64,000 bases of DNA, from positions 682,001-746,000 of the forward strand of contig NC_050722.1 of assembly GCF_013402915.1 (NCBI RefSeq), in the 5' to 3' direction. Below are positions 27,308 through 38,360 of this stretch, in pieces; position 1 is the stretch's first letter; the number at the start of each line of letters is the position of its first letter. A model generated the notes under the pieces. It worked only from the letters and a program-made list of their open reading frames with translations. It was not told where the DNA came from and did not search any database. The DNA comes from Zygotorulaspora mrakii. Its lineage: Eukaryota; Ascomycota; Saccharomycetes; Saccharomycetales; Saccharomycetaceae. The position numbers and the translations under genes were made by a program.

Positions 27308-30244
27308 CTATGCATCAGCCTCATCATCTTCCATCTTTTCAGCTATCTTTTTCATGCGGGCAAGTTTAACCAATGGCGCAAGAGATTCGTTTTTATCAGC
27401 ATACTCGGAAATAAATTGGTCATGCAAAAGTTCAGTGGCGCTTGCTCTTTCATCGGGATCAATATTTAAACACCAAGAAAGAAACTTTTTCAACTCCTGG
27501 CTGAGATTATCAGGTTCTTTCAGTTGTGGTGTTCCATTGGTTGCAATCAGATATAGGGCTCTGAGAGGTGTTTCATTCAAGTAAGGGGGTTCTCCTTCAA
27601 TCATCTCTATAATCATAATTCCCAATGACCATATATCGACTTTTGGTCCATATTCTTTTCTAGAAACAACTTCTGGAGCCATCCAGTAGGGTGTTCCTAC
27701 CATAGTCGTTCTTTTGAGGTTTACTTCATTTATCTGGGCACAAAATCCAAAATCAGTGAGCTTGATTTCACCTTCCATTGATAGAAGAATATTGTCAGAT
27801 TTTATATCTCTATGAATAACACCTTTAGAATGTAAGAACTTAAGTCCAGCTAATGTTTCGCGACATACAGCTCCGATTTGTCCCTCTGTTAGAATACAAT
27901 GGGTTACAACATCGGTCAACGATCCACCTTCCATGTATTCCATCACCACCCACAGGTCTCCTCTTAAGAGATATGAATCAATGAAATTTACAATATTTCT
28001 GTGCTTACTTCCTTTCATAACCAAGATTTCGTTAATAATTAATTCTTTTTTCGGTTGCTTTTCTAGATTCATTTGCTTAATTGCTACAGATGCATTCGTG
28101 CCAACTTCATAGGCAGTATATACACCACCTGATGCACCTTGCCCAATCTTGGTTAAGTTCAAGTATATTTTACTTGGGTCTCCATCAGTGCATATTTGTG
28201 AAAGTTTAGCATATAGTTGTTTCGTTTTTCTTTCTCTTTCTTCTGCTTTCTTCTCAGCTAGAGCAACATTGGCTTTTCGTGAAGCATCCCGTGACAATAC
28301 GTTGGAATGTCCGTTCGTTTTATCAGCAGAAGTAACATTTTTCAGGTCTTGAGTCTCATTATTTATATCACTGCTATTTTCTTGAGTACATGTTTGAGGT
28401 ATTGGAGGCAGCGGTTGTTCCTCTCTTTTGATACTTGCTTGGCGAGATGCGAGTGAAAGTGAAGAGCCGGAAGTGTCTTTAGGAACGGTTATCGAGGACG
28501 ATGTGGTCTTGGAAGCATGCGCTGCTGACGTTGACGTCTTCGATCTTTGAACGGGTGGTTTTGGGGCCGGCCTACTGGGTATAAACTTTTCATTCGAAAT
28601 CTTTTCTGTCGAATCAGGCCCACCTAGAGAAGACGGTGGAGAAGGTGGGTTTGGTGGAGTTCTGTAAGCATTCACTTGCGGTGAAGGAATTGAGGAGCTT
28701 TGAGCCAAATTTGGTGTTTGCCGACTAAGATCAGGCGTCGACGAGCCACTGGGAGTGTAAAATTTGTTTACAAAACTACCTGAACCCGTTCTAAATGAGG
28801 GTGTGTTATGAATACTATAGCCAGCGTTTCCAACATTGTAGGTTTTGAAGACTTTATCTTCTCCGCTTGCCTCTGTCACATCTTGATAAAATTTTACAAT
28901 ATCGACAACAGCTTGCATATTCTGTTGTTGCTCCTTTTTTGTTATACCGCTCGATGTCAACAATCTTTCCCATTCTTCGGGTAAACCCGTGTATTCACCA
29001 GTTTTGATATCTATTCCAACATGGTGAAGGTGTTTGGCGTTATAGGGAGTTGATATCTTGACTCCGTTAGGGGTTTTGTTTTTCTCTCCTTGCGAATTTC
29101 GTTTGATATTTTGAACAAATGATGAGAAAACACCCTTCATCCTGCTGCTTCCGCTACTTTTTCTTTTACTGGACTCATTTCTGCTTTGCGGTTGAATAAC
29201 AGGTGAAGATGATGGAGGAGAAATATTTCTAGGACTCCTTACAGCCGATTTACTGGTAAATGCTTTAAATGGCGAGCTTTTCGCAACACTAGTTTGTGTA
29301 GGGCCTACTATGGGCGCAGATGCATTTTGCTGTGGGATTTTCGGTGTCGTCACGGGCGTATTGGTCTTCGAACTGGTTCGTTGCTTCGTATCTAAATTAT
29401 TCACGGGGAGTAATGGGATCTTATTGCTACTTGTATTGGCCTGTTCTGAGGATAGTTCAAAAATACTTTCACTGGTAGTCGAAGCTATTAATGTTCCGTT
29501 TACATGTTGGTCTGATTCGGAAGCTCTGATAGTTGAATTTGTTTGATCACCCACTGAAGAGAAGTCCCTCATTCCATTGTACGCCGAGCTCTTGAGATCC
29601 GAGCTTGTAGGAGGTCTATCATCTGCACTCTGACCCTCAATCTCTTCTTCGCCGGATTTGGTAAATGTTCTGCTATCCATGCCTTCATTTTTTATTGCCG
29701 GATTGTTGGTCTGCTCCGAATTTTTGATCGAGTGTTCTTCATTTTCGTAAGAGGAAATTCCACTCAGTGCAGACGAGGATGAAACTCGCGTAAACTGTAT
29801 TGGCTCGTCTAATGAAGCAGAAATTGCTGTTTCTGTTGTGTCCTTGGGTGTGTCAATGGGCGATTTCTTTGGGTCCATTGACCTATATTCGCACAAATCG
29901 CGCGTGCGGTCATCCTCCTCGGAATGACCATTCAGGGCGTTGACATTCAATGTACCTGGTGCTCTTGGTAGCTCGAACGTGTTCTGTTCGTTATTTTCCA
30001 CCTCGTCATGGGTACTTAGTGATGGTTTTGTGGAAGCGTCCTTAGTATGACTAGCCTTTTCGGCTCCAGGATTGCCATCAAGCCCGTTCGCGAGCTCAAT
30101 ACATGCGTCGGATTCACCAGTAGCTACTTCTGTAGATGATCCATCTTTCTTTATTATTTGTTCCGGTCGATTGGCGTCATCACCCTGTTTTAGTGTGCCA
30201 CAATCCCGTTCCCTAAAACTGTCATACTTGTTCTCGTCACTCAT
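27308..30244 (-). CDS. STE20: Ste20, PAK-family protein kinase
   Basis: Protein of 978 residues (939 in S. cerevisiae). The frame starts at a TTG, but the first ATG at 30242-30244 gives MSDENKYDSF. The CRIB/PBD is near residue 395 (ISTPYNAKHLHHVGID) and the conserved TGEYTGLPEEW follows. The kinase domain runs from about 697 to 950: GQGASGGVY glycine loop, HRDIKSDN catalytic loop, DFGFCA and the activation segment TTMVGTPYWMAPE. There is no PH domain, which argues for Ste20 over Cla4 or Skm1. An RPAPKPP proline motif is present (Bem1 SH3 ligand type). Ste20 acts downstream of Cdc42 in mating, filamentation and osmotic signalling. It is convergent with MIF2. Confidence 0.96.
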   Translation of the reverse strand: MSDENKYDSFRERDCGTLKQGDDANRPEQIIKKDGSSTEVATGESDACIELANGLDGNPGAEKASHTKDASTKPSLSTHDEVENNEQNTFELPRAPGTLNVNALNGHSEEDDRTRDLCEYRSMDPKKSPIDTPKDTTETAISASLDEPIQFTRVSSSSALSGISSYENEEHSIKNSEQTNNPAIKNEGMDSRTFTKSGEEEIEGQSADDRPPTSSDLKSSAYNGMRDFSSVGDQTNSTIRASESDQHVNGTLIASTTSESIFELSSEQANTSSNKIPLLPVNNLDTKQRTSSKTNTPVTTPKIPQQNASAPIVGPTQTSVAKSSPFKAFTSKSAVRSPRNISPPSSSPVIQPQSRNESSKRKSSGSSRMKGVFSSFVQNIKRNSQGEKNKTPNGVKISTPYNAKHLHHVGIDIKTGEYTGLPEEWERLLTSSGITKKEQQQNMQAVVDIVKFYQDVTEASGEDKVFKTYNVGNAGYSIHNTPSFRTGSGSFVNKFYTPSGSSTPDLSRQTPNLAQSSSIPSPQVNAYRTPPNPPSPPSSLGGPDSTEKISNEKFIPSRPAPKPPVQRSKTSTSAAHASKTTSSSITVPKDTSGSSLSLASRQASIKREEQPLPPIPQTCTQENSSDINNETQDLKNVTSADKTNGHSNVLSRDASRKANVALAEKKAEERERKTKQLYAKLSQICTDGDPSKIYLNLTKIGQGASGGVYTAYEVGTNASVAIKQMNLEKQPKKELIINEILVMKGSKHRNIVNFIDSYLLRGDLWVVMEYMEGGSLTDVVTHCILTEGQIGAVCRETLAGLKFLHSKGVIHRDIKSDNILLSMEGEIKLTDFGFCAQINEVNLKRTTMVGTPYWMAPEVVSRKEYGPKVDIWSLGIMIIEMIEGEPPYLNETPLRALYLIATNGTPQLKEPDNLSQELKKFLSWCLNIDPDERASATELLHDQFISEYADKNESLAPLVKLARMKKIAEKMEDDEADA

Positions 30245-30773
30245 TATCAATATAAATGAAATTCTTCTACAAGTACAGCTTGACCGTCACTGAGATACAA
30301 CTTCGCAAACTAAAGTATGTTTATTCAATTGCCTCTTGAAAAGGTTTTTTGATCTGAAAGTTTATGATTTCTTCTGATCGGCAACAAACAAGAATTTTTA
30401 AAAAAAAAAAATCGATAATCTGGGAAAAAAAGCTTTTCAGTACAATATGAATGACTATATGTTCAGGTCGAATTGTCTCATAAACTTTCACGTTTGTTTA
30501 TCTTCCCAGCCTTATTATTCTGCACAAATTTCAGTACAGAGGCAGTTGTTTACATAGTTTGTGTGAAAATGGCTCGTCTGAAGATATTTCCTGGGATGAA
30601 CGTTCAATATGCTAAAATTTTTCCGTAGAAGACGCCTTTGAGAAGGTTCGAAGTACCATATCTCAAAGCGAGGTCTAGATGTTTAATATTTAGCTGCACA
30701 GAGTTTTAGGAAAGGAATGTGACTGCATCCAATATAATATATGTAGTTGCATAAAAAAGAAAGAGAAATGAAA
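30245..30773. other. STE20 promoter / UFD4 3' region
   Basis: 529 bp, AT-rich, with an A10-type tract near 30400. It holds the STE20 promoter and UFD4 transcript end; both genes are on the minus strand. No gene seen. Confidence 0.5.
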
Positions 30774-33217
30774 TCAGGATAACAGAAAAGGTCCCATTCC
30801 TTCGTTCATTGCCTGAACGATCCTGGACCGCATCATGTTCCGATCACTGTACTTTGGTAATTTGAAGTAGTTTGCACAGGTCATAACACTTGGGAGATAT
30901 GCGTCTGCAGTTAAATTGTCGTCGGGATGCTTCAAAACTACCGTCAGTTTGGGTTTGAGGCTCTTGAATCCACCTATTGGAAGCTTTGGTGAACCCGTCA
31001 AAAACTGTAAGAAAAGACGTCTTTCTTGTATGGAAAAAGATCCCATGATAGATACCAACTCGTGAATGGAAGGTGAGTCCATAGTGTACCCATGATCTGC
31101 ATTGATGGTTGCGTATAGCGTCGCAGAGGACCAGTCCTCTTGGAAATTACCATATAAGCCAACTAGCTCATCTGGATCCAGTAACAGTAAAGAAGTATAG
31201 GGAAACACCTTGGAAAACCCATCGATAAAACGGTCCAGTTGTTCTTTGATACCACTTGCCAGGACAAAATCAATCACAAGGGTGATATAGTTTTCAACGT
31301 TTTGATTGGTGACTTGTATGCTTGATCCATTCTCTATCAAATCTATATCGTAGCCTGGCAAAGTGAAAAAAAGTGTTAGCTGTTCCAAATCAACCTCACT
31401 GTCTCTGTGGTCATAGAGGAATTTCAAGGACTTAGCCAAATGGCCGTCCACAAGAGACAATAAAAATAAATTATCTTCGAGATCTTCATGAAACTTCATA
31501 TTGTTTCTACTTCTGCATCTTCTGTGAGTTAACTCGAAGAAAACCCTATTGAAGTTGAAATCCAAGATTCTGTTGTCTAACATGGACCTAGCCACAAATG
31601 TCCCTAAATGAAGGAACAGTTCAAGAACTTTTTCGTTGTCTTCCTTCGGGTCAAGTGGTGCAGGAAACAAAGGGGTAGCCACATAATCGGCGTCTTGATG
31701 CGCGTATCGATCATAACGCCATATTTGCAAGTTTTTTTTGGTAAACTCTCTCGACACAGACGCATAGAATTCCAATGTAGGCCCCAAACCGGTCCCAACT
31801 TCATCTTGATATTCAATTTCTAAGACGCTGGGACTTGATCCATATTTATCCAGGATTTTCAGACCGCTTAAAAACATCGAGCTTCTAGATATGCGCAACT
31901 TGTGTCTTGTTATCCTGCCCAGTTTCTGTAGAGAATCATCACCATGCGAATCTTTCACAGTCCCAGTCTTATTCCTCCAAAGTTGAATTAATCTACCGTA
32001 ACCAAAAGACGTACATTGCAGAAAAAATAACCTGGTATCAAAAGGAAACAGAAAATAGTACCTCTTTGTAAGCTGCAGAGTCCAATGAGGCAGAAGCCCG
32101 CTTGCTACAACCAGGGGCTCTTCTAACTGTCTCGACAACTTGGCACTTAACTTTGAGTTGATAAAGATGTCACTTGGAAGCTCCTTGATTCTCAAAAATT
32201 TCAAAAGTGTGAAGATATCATCTGCCGGCTTCAAGATTTCGTTCTTATCGTCAAGTTCATGGTCATATAGTGCCATCAAAGACTCAACTTGCGCGACAGT
32301 TTCATTAACTTTCTTAAATTTGATGACCTGTGGCTCATGCCATAACGTATTAAGATCTTTCCCAGATGCTTTGTATGCTCTAAATAAACCATAAAAGATT
32401 GTATCATTTAGTTTGAGCGTTTCCTGCTCGGTAGAGAATTCAAAGACCCAGTTTCGGACTTCTTCTAAGCCATTATTATTTGAGGAACCAGGTTCAGTTG
32501 ATGTCAAGCTTGGCATTACTGAGCTCAAGAACCTTGCCTGTGCCATTCTGTGCTTTAAGAACTCGTTCAGAGTTTTAAAAGATGCAATACAGTGAATGTG
32601 GATCGTTGATCCTGATAAGGTTTGCCCAATTTGGTCAATATCAGAATCTTCATCATAAACAAGCTTAATTTTTACATGCTTGCCCAGAGAAGCCACCCTT
32701 TCTTCGCTTCCCTGCAGGCCACATTCTGTGACGCGAAATGATTCAAGTCTAGTTAATGTTGATTGCAAAATAAGCACAAGCCGTTTAGCATCATCATCCC
32801 GAAACACTTCCAAAAATGCTCGCCTTGGTATTGAGCCAATGATCCCAAACTTTCTGATGGTCGCAGCAAGCGCAGCTGCCAGTCCGGTTGAAATAAATTC
32901 GAAGCTAGATATTTCAAATCCTGCCTTGAAAATACAATTTCTTATCCGGACCCAAAGCTCTCTCCAGCTCTGCTGATTGTTCTCCTTCCATTCGATATGA
33001 AGCAAATACTCAACTAATTTCTCGATATCACGTAACTCCTCGCTCACGACACCTTCATCTACGTCAAATGTCGTAAGCAGTCGGTCGCTAAGTTCTAGAA
33101 TTTTCCAATATATGAAGTCTTGGGGCATGTATCGCAACACTTCAAATTTGATGTTGTTTGGCTTGATTTCTGTTGGTATATCCATTGTGCTAAACTGCAT
33201 ATCATATTCGTCATCAC

Positions 33218-33257
<40 letters not shown>

Positions 33258-35252
33258 GTCTTCGTCGTCTTCGTCGTCTTCCTCCTCTTCAAAAAATTCT
33301 TCACTCTCAGTGGTTGGAGACCTCTCAATATCAGAATCCTGAGCGAAAATGGTAATTGTACCTTCATTCTTCCGTTCTAGGAGCATACGTTTCAAGCTCT
33401 TTACTAGATTGAAGATGCCCTCTCTTTTGAGCGGAGTTAATACACTAGATGAAAACCTCGCAGCCAAGATATCAAGTAAAGATAATACACCAACGAACAA
33501 AGTGCTCGAGACCATTATTTGATCTTTTTCCTTGTCCAAAAGAGAATCACTCTGGGCCAAGGTGGACCCAGCTAAACCAATGATTCTTTCACATATTGGA
33601 CCTGCTTCTGAAATACCGACACATGTTGCAATTCTAGCTAGAGCAATCAGAACTAAGCGACGAACATCGAAATCGACGGTATTTACATATATTTCAATTA
33701 ATAGTGGAGTGAGATTCTTCATGAGTTTATCAAACCCCTTTCTGTTTAAATGCAAATCCGGTTTTTTAGCATTATCCATCGAAAGAATTTGTTCTTTCTC
33801 TGAAGGAAAGATCAATACGGCTGTACGTGAGATTGCATGTAGAAGTGGCTTCGGGACATATATTAAAGTTTCATGAAGGGCTGCTTTTGAATTTTTAGAA
33901 TAACTATTGAAACAGTTTAATAAAATATCAACAACATTGCAGTTTTCAATGAAATCCTTCGAAAGAAGGCAACTTGCTTTCACCAAGACTGAAATGATAT
34001 CAAAGCATCTGACCTTGCTTTCTAAACTGGATTCCGGAGTCGACGCCAACTGGGCTAATCGTTGCATGACATCTATTGTAAAAAGCGATTCCAACAATGG
34101 TTTTTTACGTAAACCTTCACAAATACCATATAGAGCCTTTAATATTTTATCCAAAATTAAAAAGTCAGAACCATTCACAAAAATTGGTATCAAAGTAGGA
34201 AATATCTCTTTAATTATCTCGAAATCGTCTGTTCGTACTTTACAACATGAATTGGAAACTATTGTAACAGCTTTCCTTTGTGCATGTATTGTAAAAAAGT
34301 CAAGGTATTGTAAGCATGCTGTCAATGCGCCCGACCTCAGAACTTCTTTACCGTGAACTCTTGATATCAGTTCTAACGTTTCCAGAATTTGTTCGGCTAA
34401 ATCAATATAACTAATCTCCTGTAACTTAACTTGAAGATTTGGAATAAGCCCCTGATCAACCGCCGCTGTTATAGTGTCCGGATTCATTTCAAACAAGTTG
34501 TAGAGGCATCTACAGGACATAAGCTGCAATTCCAATTCCTCATTCAATGCTGAGTCTGAAATAATGCCGATTATTCCTTTCAAAAGCTTTTCTGTAGGTA
34601 GCATTCTTTCTAGCACTAACTGATCCATCATCAGTAAGTGCTGGGAAAGTTCTTTTAGACTTTCCATTGCGATGTAGGTATCTTCTGGAGCATTTAAAAC
34701 GTTATTAACAAGGGTTGAAAATCTATCATTTCGCTCACCATTATTGCCCCTCCTCACACCATCGTTAATTAATGAAATTATTTCCGGAAATGCCTCCGCT
34801 AAGTTTCCAAGGCCTTGCCGAGTTCCAAATACATGTGTTCCACCACCACCAATATGTCCTTCATTATCATTGCTCTCACCTTCAAATCCCTGTGCCATGT
34901 TCCCCAAAAGATTCTGAACAGAAAACAATCTTTCGTTTACTCTACTGAATGGTGTGGAACCACTTCTGTCCGTATCATGGCCACGATTTCGACGATCAGA
35001 TACATCACTTTCATGATCCATGTCGTCATCTGCGCCGACTAAAATGCCTTGATCTTCCTCTTCATTGCTCCCTTCCTCGCCATAATAATCGCCACCCGAA
35101 TGATTGTCTTCGTAATCTTCATCCCTGTCGCTCATCCCTATAATTTCCTCCTGGTGATAGCTGTAAGGCTCGCTGCCCTCCCCAGAATTATGATCATCCA
35201 TTCCATAGTCACTGCTACCCAGCGTTTCGCTATTCTCGTCACCACGGCTCAT
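30774..35252 (-). CDS. UFD4: Ufd4, HECT-type ubiquitin ligase
   Basis: Protein of 1492 residues (1483 in S. cerevisiae). The N-terminus is acidic, armadillo-like repeats span about 150-620, and an Asp/Glu tract near 650-680 is encoded by a CAT/GAT triplet run. The HECT domain occupies the last 370 residues or so, with DEVGTGLGPTLEFY, PIGGFKSLKPKLTVV and the catalytic cysteine in MTCANYFKLP (Cys1459, 34 residues from the end). Ufd4 builds K29/K48 chains on ubiquitin-fusion substrates and assists Ubr1. The neighbour order UFD4-MRT4 matches YKL010C-YKL009W. Confidence 0.96.
33218..33257. repeat. CAT/GAT triplet microsatellite in UFD4
   Basis: About 13 uninterrupted CAT units on the plus strand, continued by imperfect CGT-CTT units to about 33290. 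On the coding strand they encode a poly-Asp then Asp/Glu tract. Confidence 0.9.
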
Positions 35253-35641
35253 AATTGTGCAATCTATAAGCCAACTGCCACACCTTATTGCAAAAAACTA
35301 AGAGATCTTACCAGTCTATTCAAGGCATTCACCTTATTCTGACGTTACTTGTCCTAATTAAAAGACTACAAGAAGATCCACAGCAAAGCAGTGTTAAGTT
35401 GGTACTTATACCCTCCGAAGATGACGACGGTATTATCCACCTTTTCAGCTGAAACTACGTCAGTTGTGACATTTCCCTTTTTCCTTTCATCACATTGAAT
35501 TGAAAATTGTCAAAAATTTTCAAGCTCATCTCATCTCATCTCTGCCTTCGATTTGATGAGAGGATAAAACCAGAACACACAGAGTAGATAATTCCTCCGG
35601 CTCAGTGGATATCATAATCTCCCGTAGTAAAAATATAAAGT
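35253..35641. other. Divergent promoter, UFD4 / MRT4
   Basis: 389 bp. Apart from the RRPE/PAC cluster near 35511-35560 no element was recognised. No gene seen. Confidence 0.5.
35511..35560 (+). promoter_or_regulatory. RRPE + PAC ribosome-biogenesis promoter cluster of MRT4
   Basis: CAAAAATTTTCA at 35511-35522 is an RRPE element (Stb3 site). It is followed by three overlapping CTCATC units (35525-35540; GATGAG, the PAC core bound by Dot6/Tod6, on the other strand) and a GATGAG at 35555-35560, 80-130 bp before the MRT4 ATG. The combination is characteristic of yeast ribosome-biogenesis genes, fitting Mrt4. Confidence 0.7.
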
Positions 35642-36355
35642 ATGCCAAGATCAAAACGTTCAAAGCTAGTTACGCTAGCAAACACTGAAAAGAAAGGTAG
35701 AGAAAACAAAGAAAGAATTTTTGATGAAGTCAGGGAAGCTTTAGATACCTATAGATACGTCTGGGTACTACACCTGGACGATGTGAGAACTCCTGTCTTG
35801 CAGGAAATTAGGTCTTCCTGGGCTGGTTCTAAGCTGATTTTGGGAAAGAGAAAGGTTTTAGAAAAAGCATTAGGAAGCAAGAGAGAAGACGAGTACAAGG
35901 AAAATCTTCATCTATTAGCTAAGGATTGCGCAGGTGTTACTGGATTGCTATTTACTGATGAATCCTCCCAGACAGTCGAAGATTACTTCAAAACATACAG
36001 CAGATCTGACTACTCAAGACCAAATTCTAGAGCTCCGCTAACATTCACCATCCCTGCCGGTATCATTTATTCTCGTGGTGGACAAATTCCTCTTGAAGAA
36101 GACGTACCAATGGTTCACTCCTTGGAGCCTACTTTGAGAAATAAATTTCTCATCCCGACGAAAATTAAGGCTGGTAAAATTACACTAGAAACACCTTTTA
36201 CGGTCTGTGAAAAGGGAGAGAAGCTTGATGTCCGTAAAGCACTGATACTCAAGCAATTTGGTATTGCTGATTCTCAGTTCAAAGTGAAAGTAGCTTCCTA
36301 CTACGATACTGAATCGTCAGACGTGAAAAAAGTATCTATTAATATGGAAAAATGA
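35642..36355 (+). CDS. MRT4: Mrt4, ribosome assembly factor (P0 paralogue)
   Basis: Protein of 237 residues (236 in S. cerevisiae), nearly collinear with it from MPRSKRSKLVTL onward (YRYVWVLHLDDVRTPVLQEIR, SRGGQIPLEEDVPM). It belongs to the uL10/P0 family but lacks the C-terminal acidic stalk tail. Mrt4 occupies the P0 site on 60S precursors in the nucleolus and is replaced by P0 in the cytoplasm. Upstream RRPE and PAC motifs support ribosome-biogenesis regulation. It is convergent with the SHU1 candidate. Confidence 0.96.
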   Translation: MPRSKRSKLVTLANTEKKGRENKERIFDEVREALDTYRYVWVLHLDDVRTPVLQEIRSSWAGSKLILGKRKVLEKALGSKREDEYKENLHLLAKDCAGVTGLLFTDESSQTVEDYFKTYSRSDYSRPNSRAPLTFTIPAGIIYSRGGQIPLEEDVPMVHSLEPTLRNKFLIPTKIKAGKITLETPFTVCEKGEKLDVRKALILKQFGIADSQFKVKVASYYDTESSDVKKVSINMEK

Positions 36356-36482
36356 GGTTCGCTGCACACATTTGTCCATCCACTATTTTTCATGCTCTCT
36401 TCTGTCCTCTGATGCATTTTTACCTTGTACAATATATCTATGTAGAATTATAAACTACATAAATAATTCGCCATCGAAGTAT

Positions 36483-36977
36483 TCAACAGACATGTCTCCA
36501 ATATCGCTCAAGCCTTTGCAGGGTCATTGTTAAGTCACTGTTGTCATCAAATGGTACAAAGGTGATTGCCTTGAGGGAATGTTTTCGCTTTATGCGAAAA
36601 GCAGCATTGAATATTAGATTTGAGAGTCTTAATTGATCTTCATTAATTTTATCATTTTCGTCATCGACCTGTTTCAAGAGGGCATCTAATCCGTATACGA
36701 CAAACCTATCGTACTTCACAGCTGATGGGTCCTCTTCCGCCTCAAATTTCATTAAATACATGAATAAATACTGTAAGCGATTCAAAAATAAAACATGTAT
36801 TGCATCTCGACTTTTCACCACCGCATTGATGGATGACAGCAGATGTGATTCTGTTTTCTTGCCGTTTTCTACATGAGCTCTTGCTTTGTCACCGAGAACA
36901 AAGATGAATGTTTGTACTGCATCTTCATTGGATTTCTTCGGTTCCAGCAGAGAAGCCAGTACATACTCGATAGACAT
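36483..36977 (-). CDS. SHU1: Probable Shu1, Shu-complex recombination factor
   Basis: Protein of 164 residues (150 for S. cerevisiae Shu1), starting MSIEYVLASLLEP at an ATG. The assignment is mainly positional: the gene lies on the minus strand just before MRP4 and LAG1, as YHL006C does before YHL004W and YHL003C. The sequence diverges fast in this family and I see no catalytic motif. Shu1 with Shu2, Csm2 and Psy3 helps Rad51 filaments in error-free bypass. A lineage-specific small protein is the alternative. Confidence 0.65.
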   Translation of the reverse strand: MSIEYVLASLLEPKKSNEDAVQTFIFVLGDKARAHVENGKKTESHLLSSINAVVKSRDAIHVLFLNRLQYLFMYLMKFEAEEDPSAVKYDRFVVYGLDALLKQVDDENDKINEDQLRLSNLIFNAAFRIKRKHSLKAITFVPFDDNSDLTMTLQRLERYWRHVC

Positions 36978-38360
36978 CCAAAGAGCATCAACTATACCGA
37001 CAGGGCAATAGGAATAATAAGGAAGTACTCACCTCGTTTGTTTTCTTCACTTAAGAAGGAAGGGCTCCAACGCGTTGTCTCGTCGCCATAATATGTATTT
37101 TATTAAACTATTCGCAACAGACAAGAAAGAGTCAACATACACTGCTTCATCTATGTTCTGTCAAACACTTGGGTATGTTATTTCTTCAAACATGGCAGTG
37201 GCTGCTGAAAAATCAGTACTTTCAATATTTGTTACAGTCATTGGTGGTGAGTGTCTTCTGAGAAATTCTGCTTCAATACCGTTGTTCAGTATGCATTGAA
37301 ACGGCTCGAGCCCATAGAGTACTATCTGCTGAAGAGGATCTTACTAGGCTAGTATTCTAAGAAAAGTTCATGGATTGAGTAGTGATTACCGTTTTGGAGC
37401 ATGAATCGGGCTTTTCATGATTTTCCTGGTCATGTCGCCATAACCCACGTAATAGGTGCCCACAGTTCATGCATTTTTACTTTCTGAATTACATTTTGAG
37501 TTCTGAAGAGTTCTTCTGATGAAAGCACAGGGATGTTGTATGGTGACGGTTCTTTTGTACTAGTTTTTTCTCGTCCCTCTATAGGGCACATACAAACACA
37601 TTCATATCGATAGGAATAAATAGGGGGGGGTATCATAACTATTCGATCTTGCTTTTGTGAGCGCAAAGTCGGATGACAGCATTGATATAAAGGGCCATTC
37701 TTGCTATCTGATTAGCCGCCGAGGTGTATTGAGATTCTTGAGACGTAAAGATGTAGTGCGGAAGGTCCGTAGAGCTAAAGATATCATTACTACAAGGAGA
37801 AACTCTTTTCAACGTTTGTCTATCTGCTTCATGAATTGTACGCTTCACATTCGCCCGTCTCAGGCACCTAGTTGCCACAGTTTGATGTAGTCATTTGCTG
37901 GGTTTGCAGCTCACGATAGCCATCTATCACATGCACTTCTGCTCTTGCCTCTACAATTGAGGAGTGAATGGCGACCAACAGAGTCTGTTGCCTGTCATTT
38001 TGAAGCTATTACACATCCACTACATCGCGTTGAGACACTTCTACAATAAAACAAAAATGATAGTTAACTGGGCAAGAGCTGAATTATAAGATTCGAACAA
38101 AATGTGAGCTGGCATTCTCAGTAAAATTCAACGTACCAAAAATCTGCGTTGAAATGGCCATTTGCCATGATCGCCTAACCTATATTTAAAGCTTGGGCGA
38201 AAAGTTCAGATCGTTTTGTGCGGCCTGCTTAAGGACTTCCTCGTTTTCAGTATGGAAAAGAAAATTTTAGTAAAGCTGAAAATCCATTAAAATAGAAAGA
38301 AATATTCGAGATATCGTATTGCCGAGTTACCAAACTTCACGAGTCATAATCCCCTCTGTT
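36978..38360. other. Large SHU1-MRP4 intergenic region
   Basis: 1.38 kb between two divergent starts, long for this genome. It has an eight-G tract near 37622 and only short frames without family similarity (e.g. 37075-37299, 37657-37890). An isolated ATTCGAAC near 38090 has no tRNA stem partners. I see no gene. Confidence 0.45.

Noticed and set aside
27308..30244. Assignment of the kinase to CLA4 or SKM1
   Set aside because: No PH domain precedes the CRIB motif. The N-terminal blocks (APGTLNVNAL, DDPIQFTRVSS-like) and location beside SHU1 and MRP4 fit STE20.
38041..38110. Possible minus-strand tRNA based on a TTCGAAT B-box-like sequence
   Set aside because: The five bases on each side do not pair as a T-stem, and no acceptor or anticodon stem was found.
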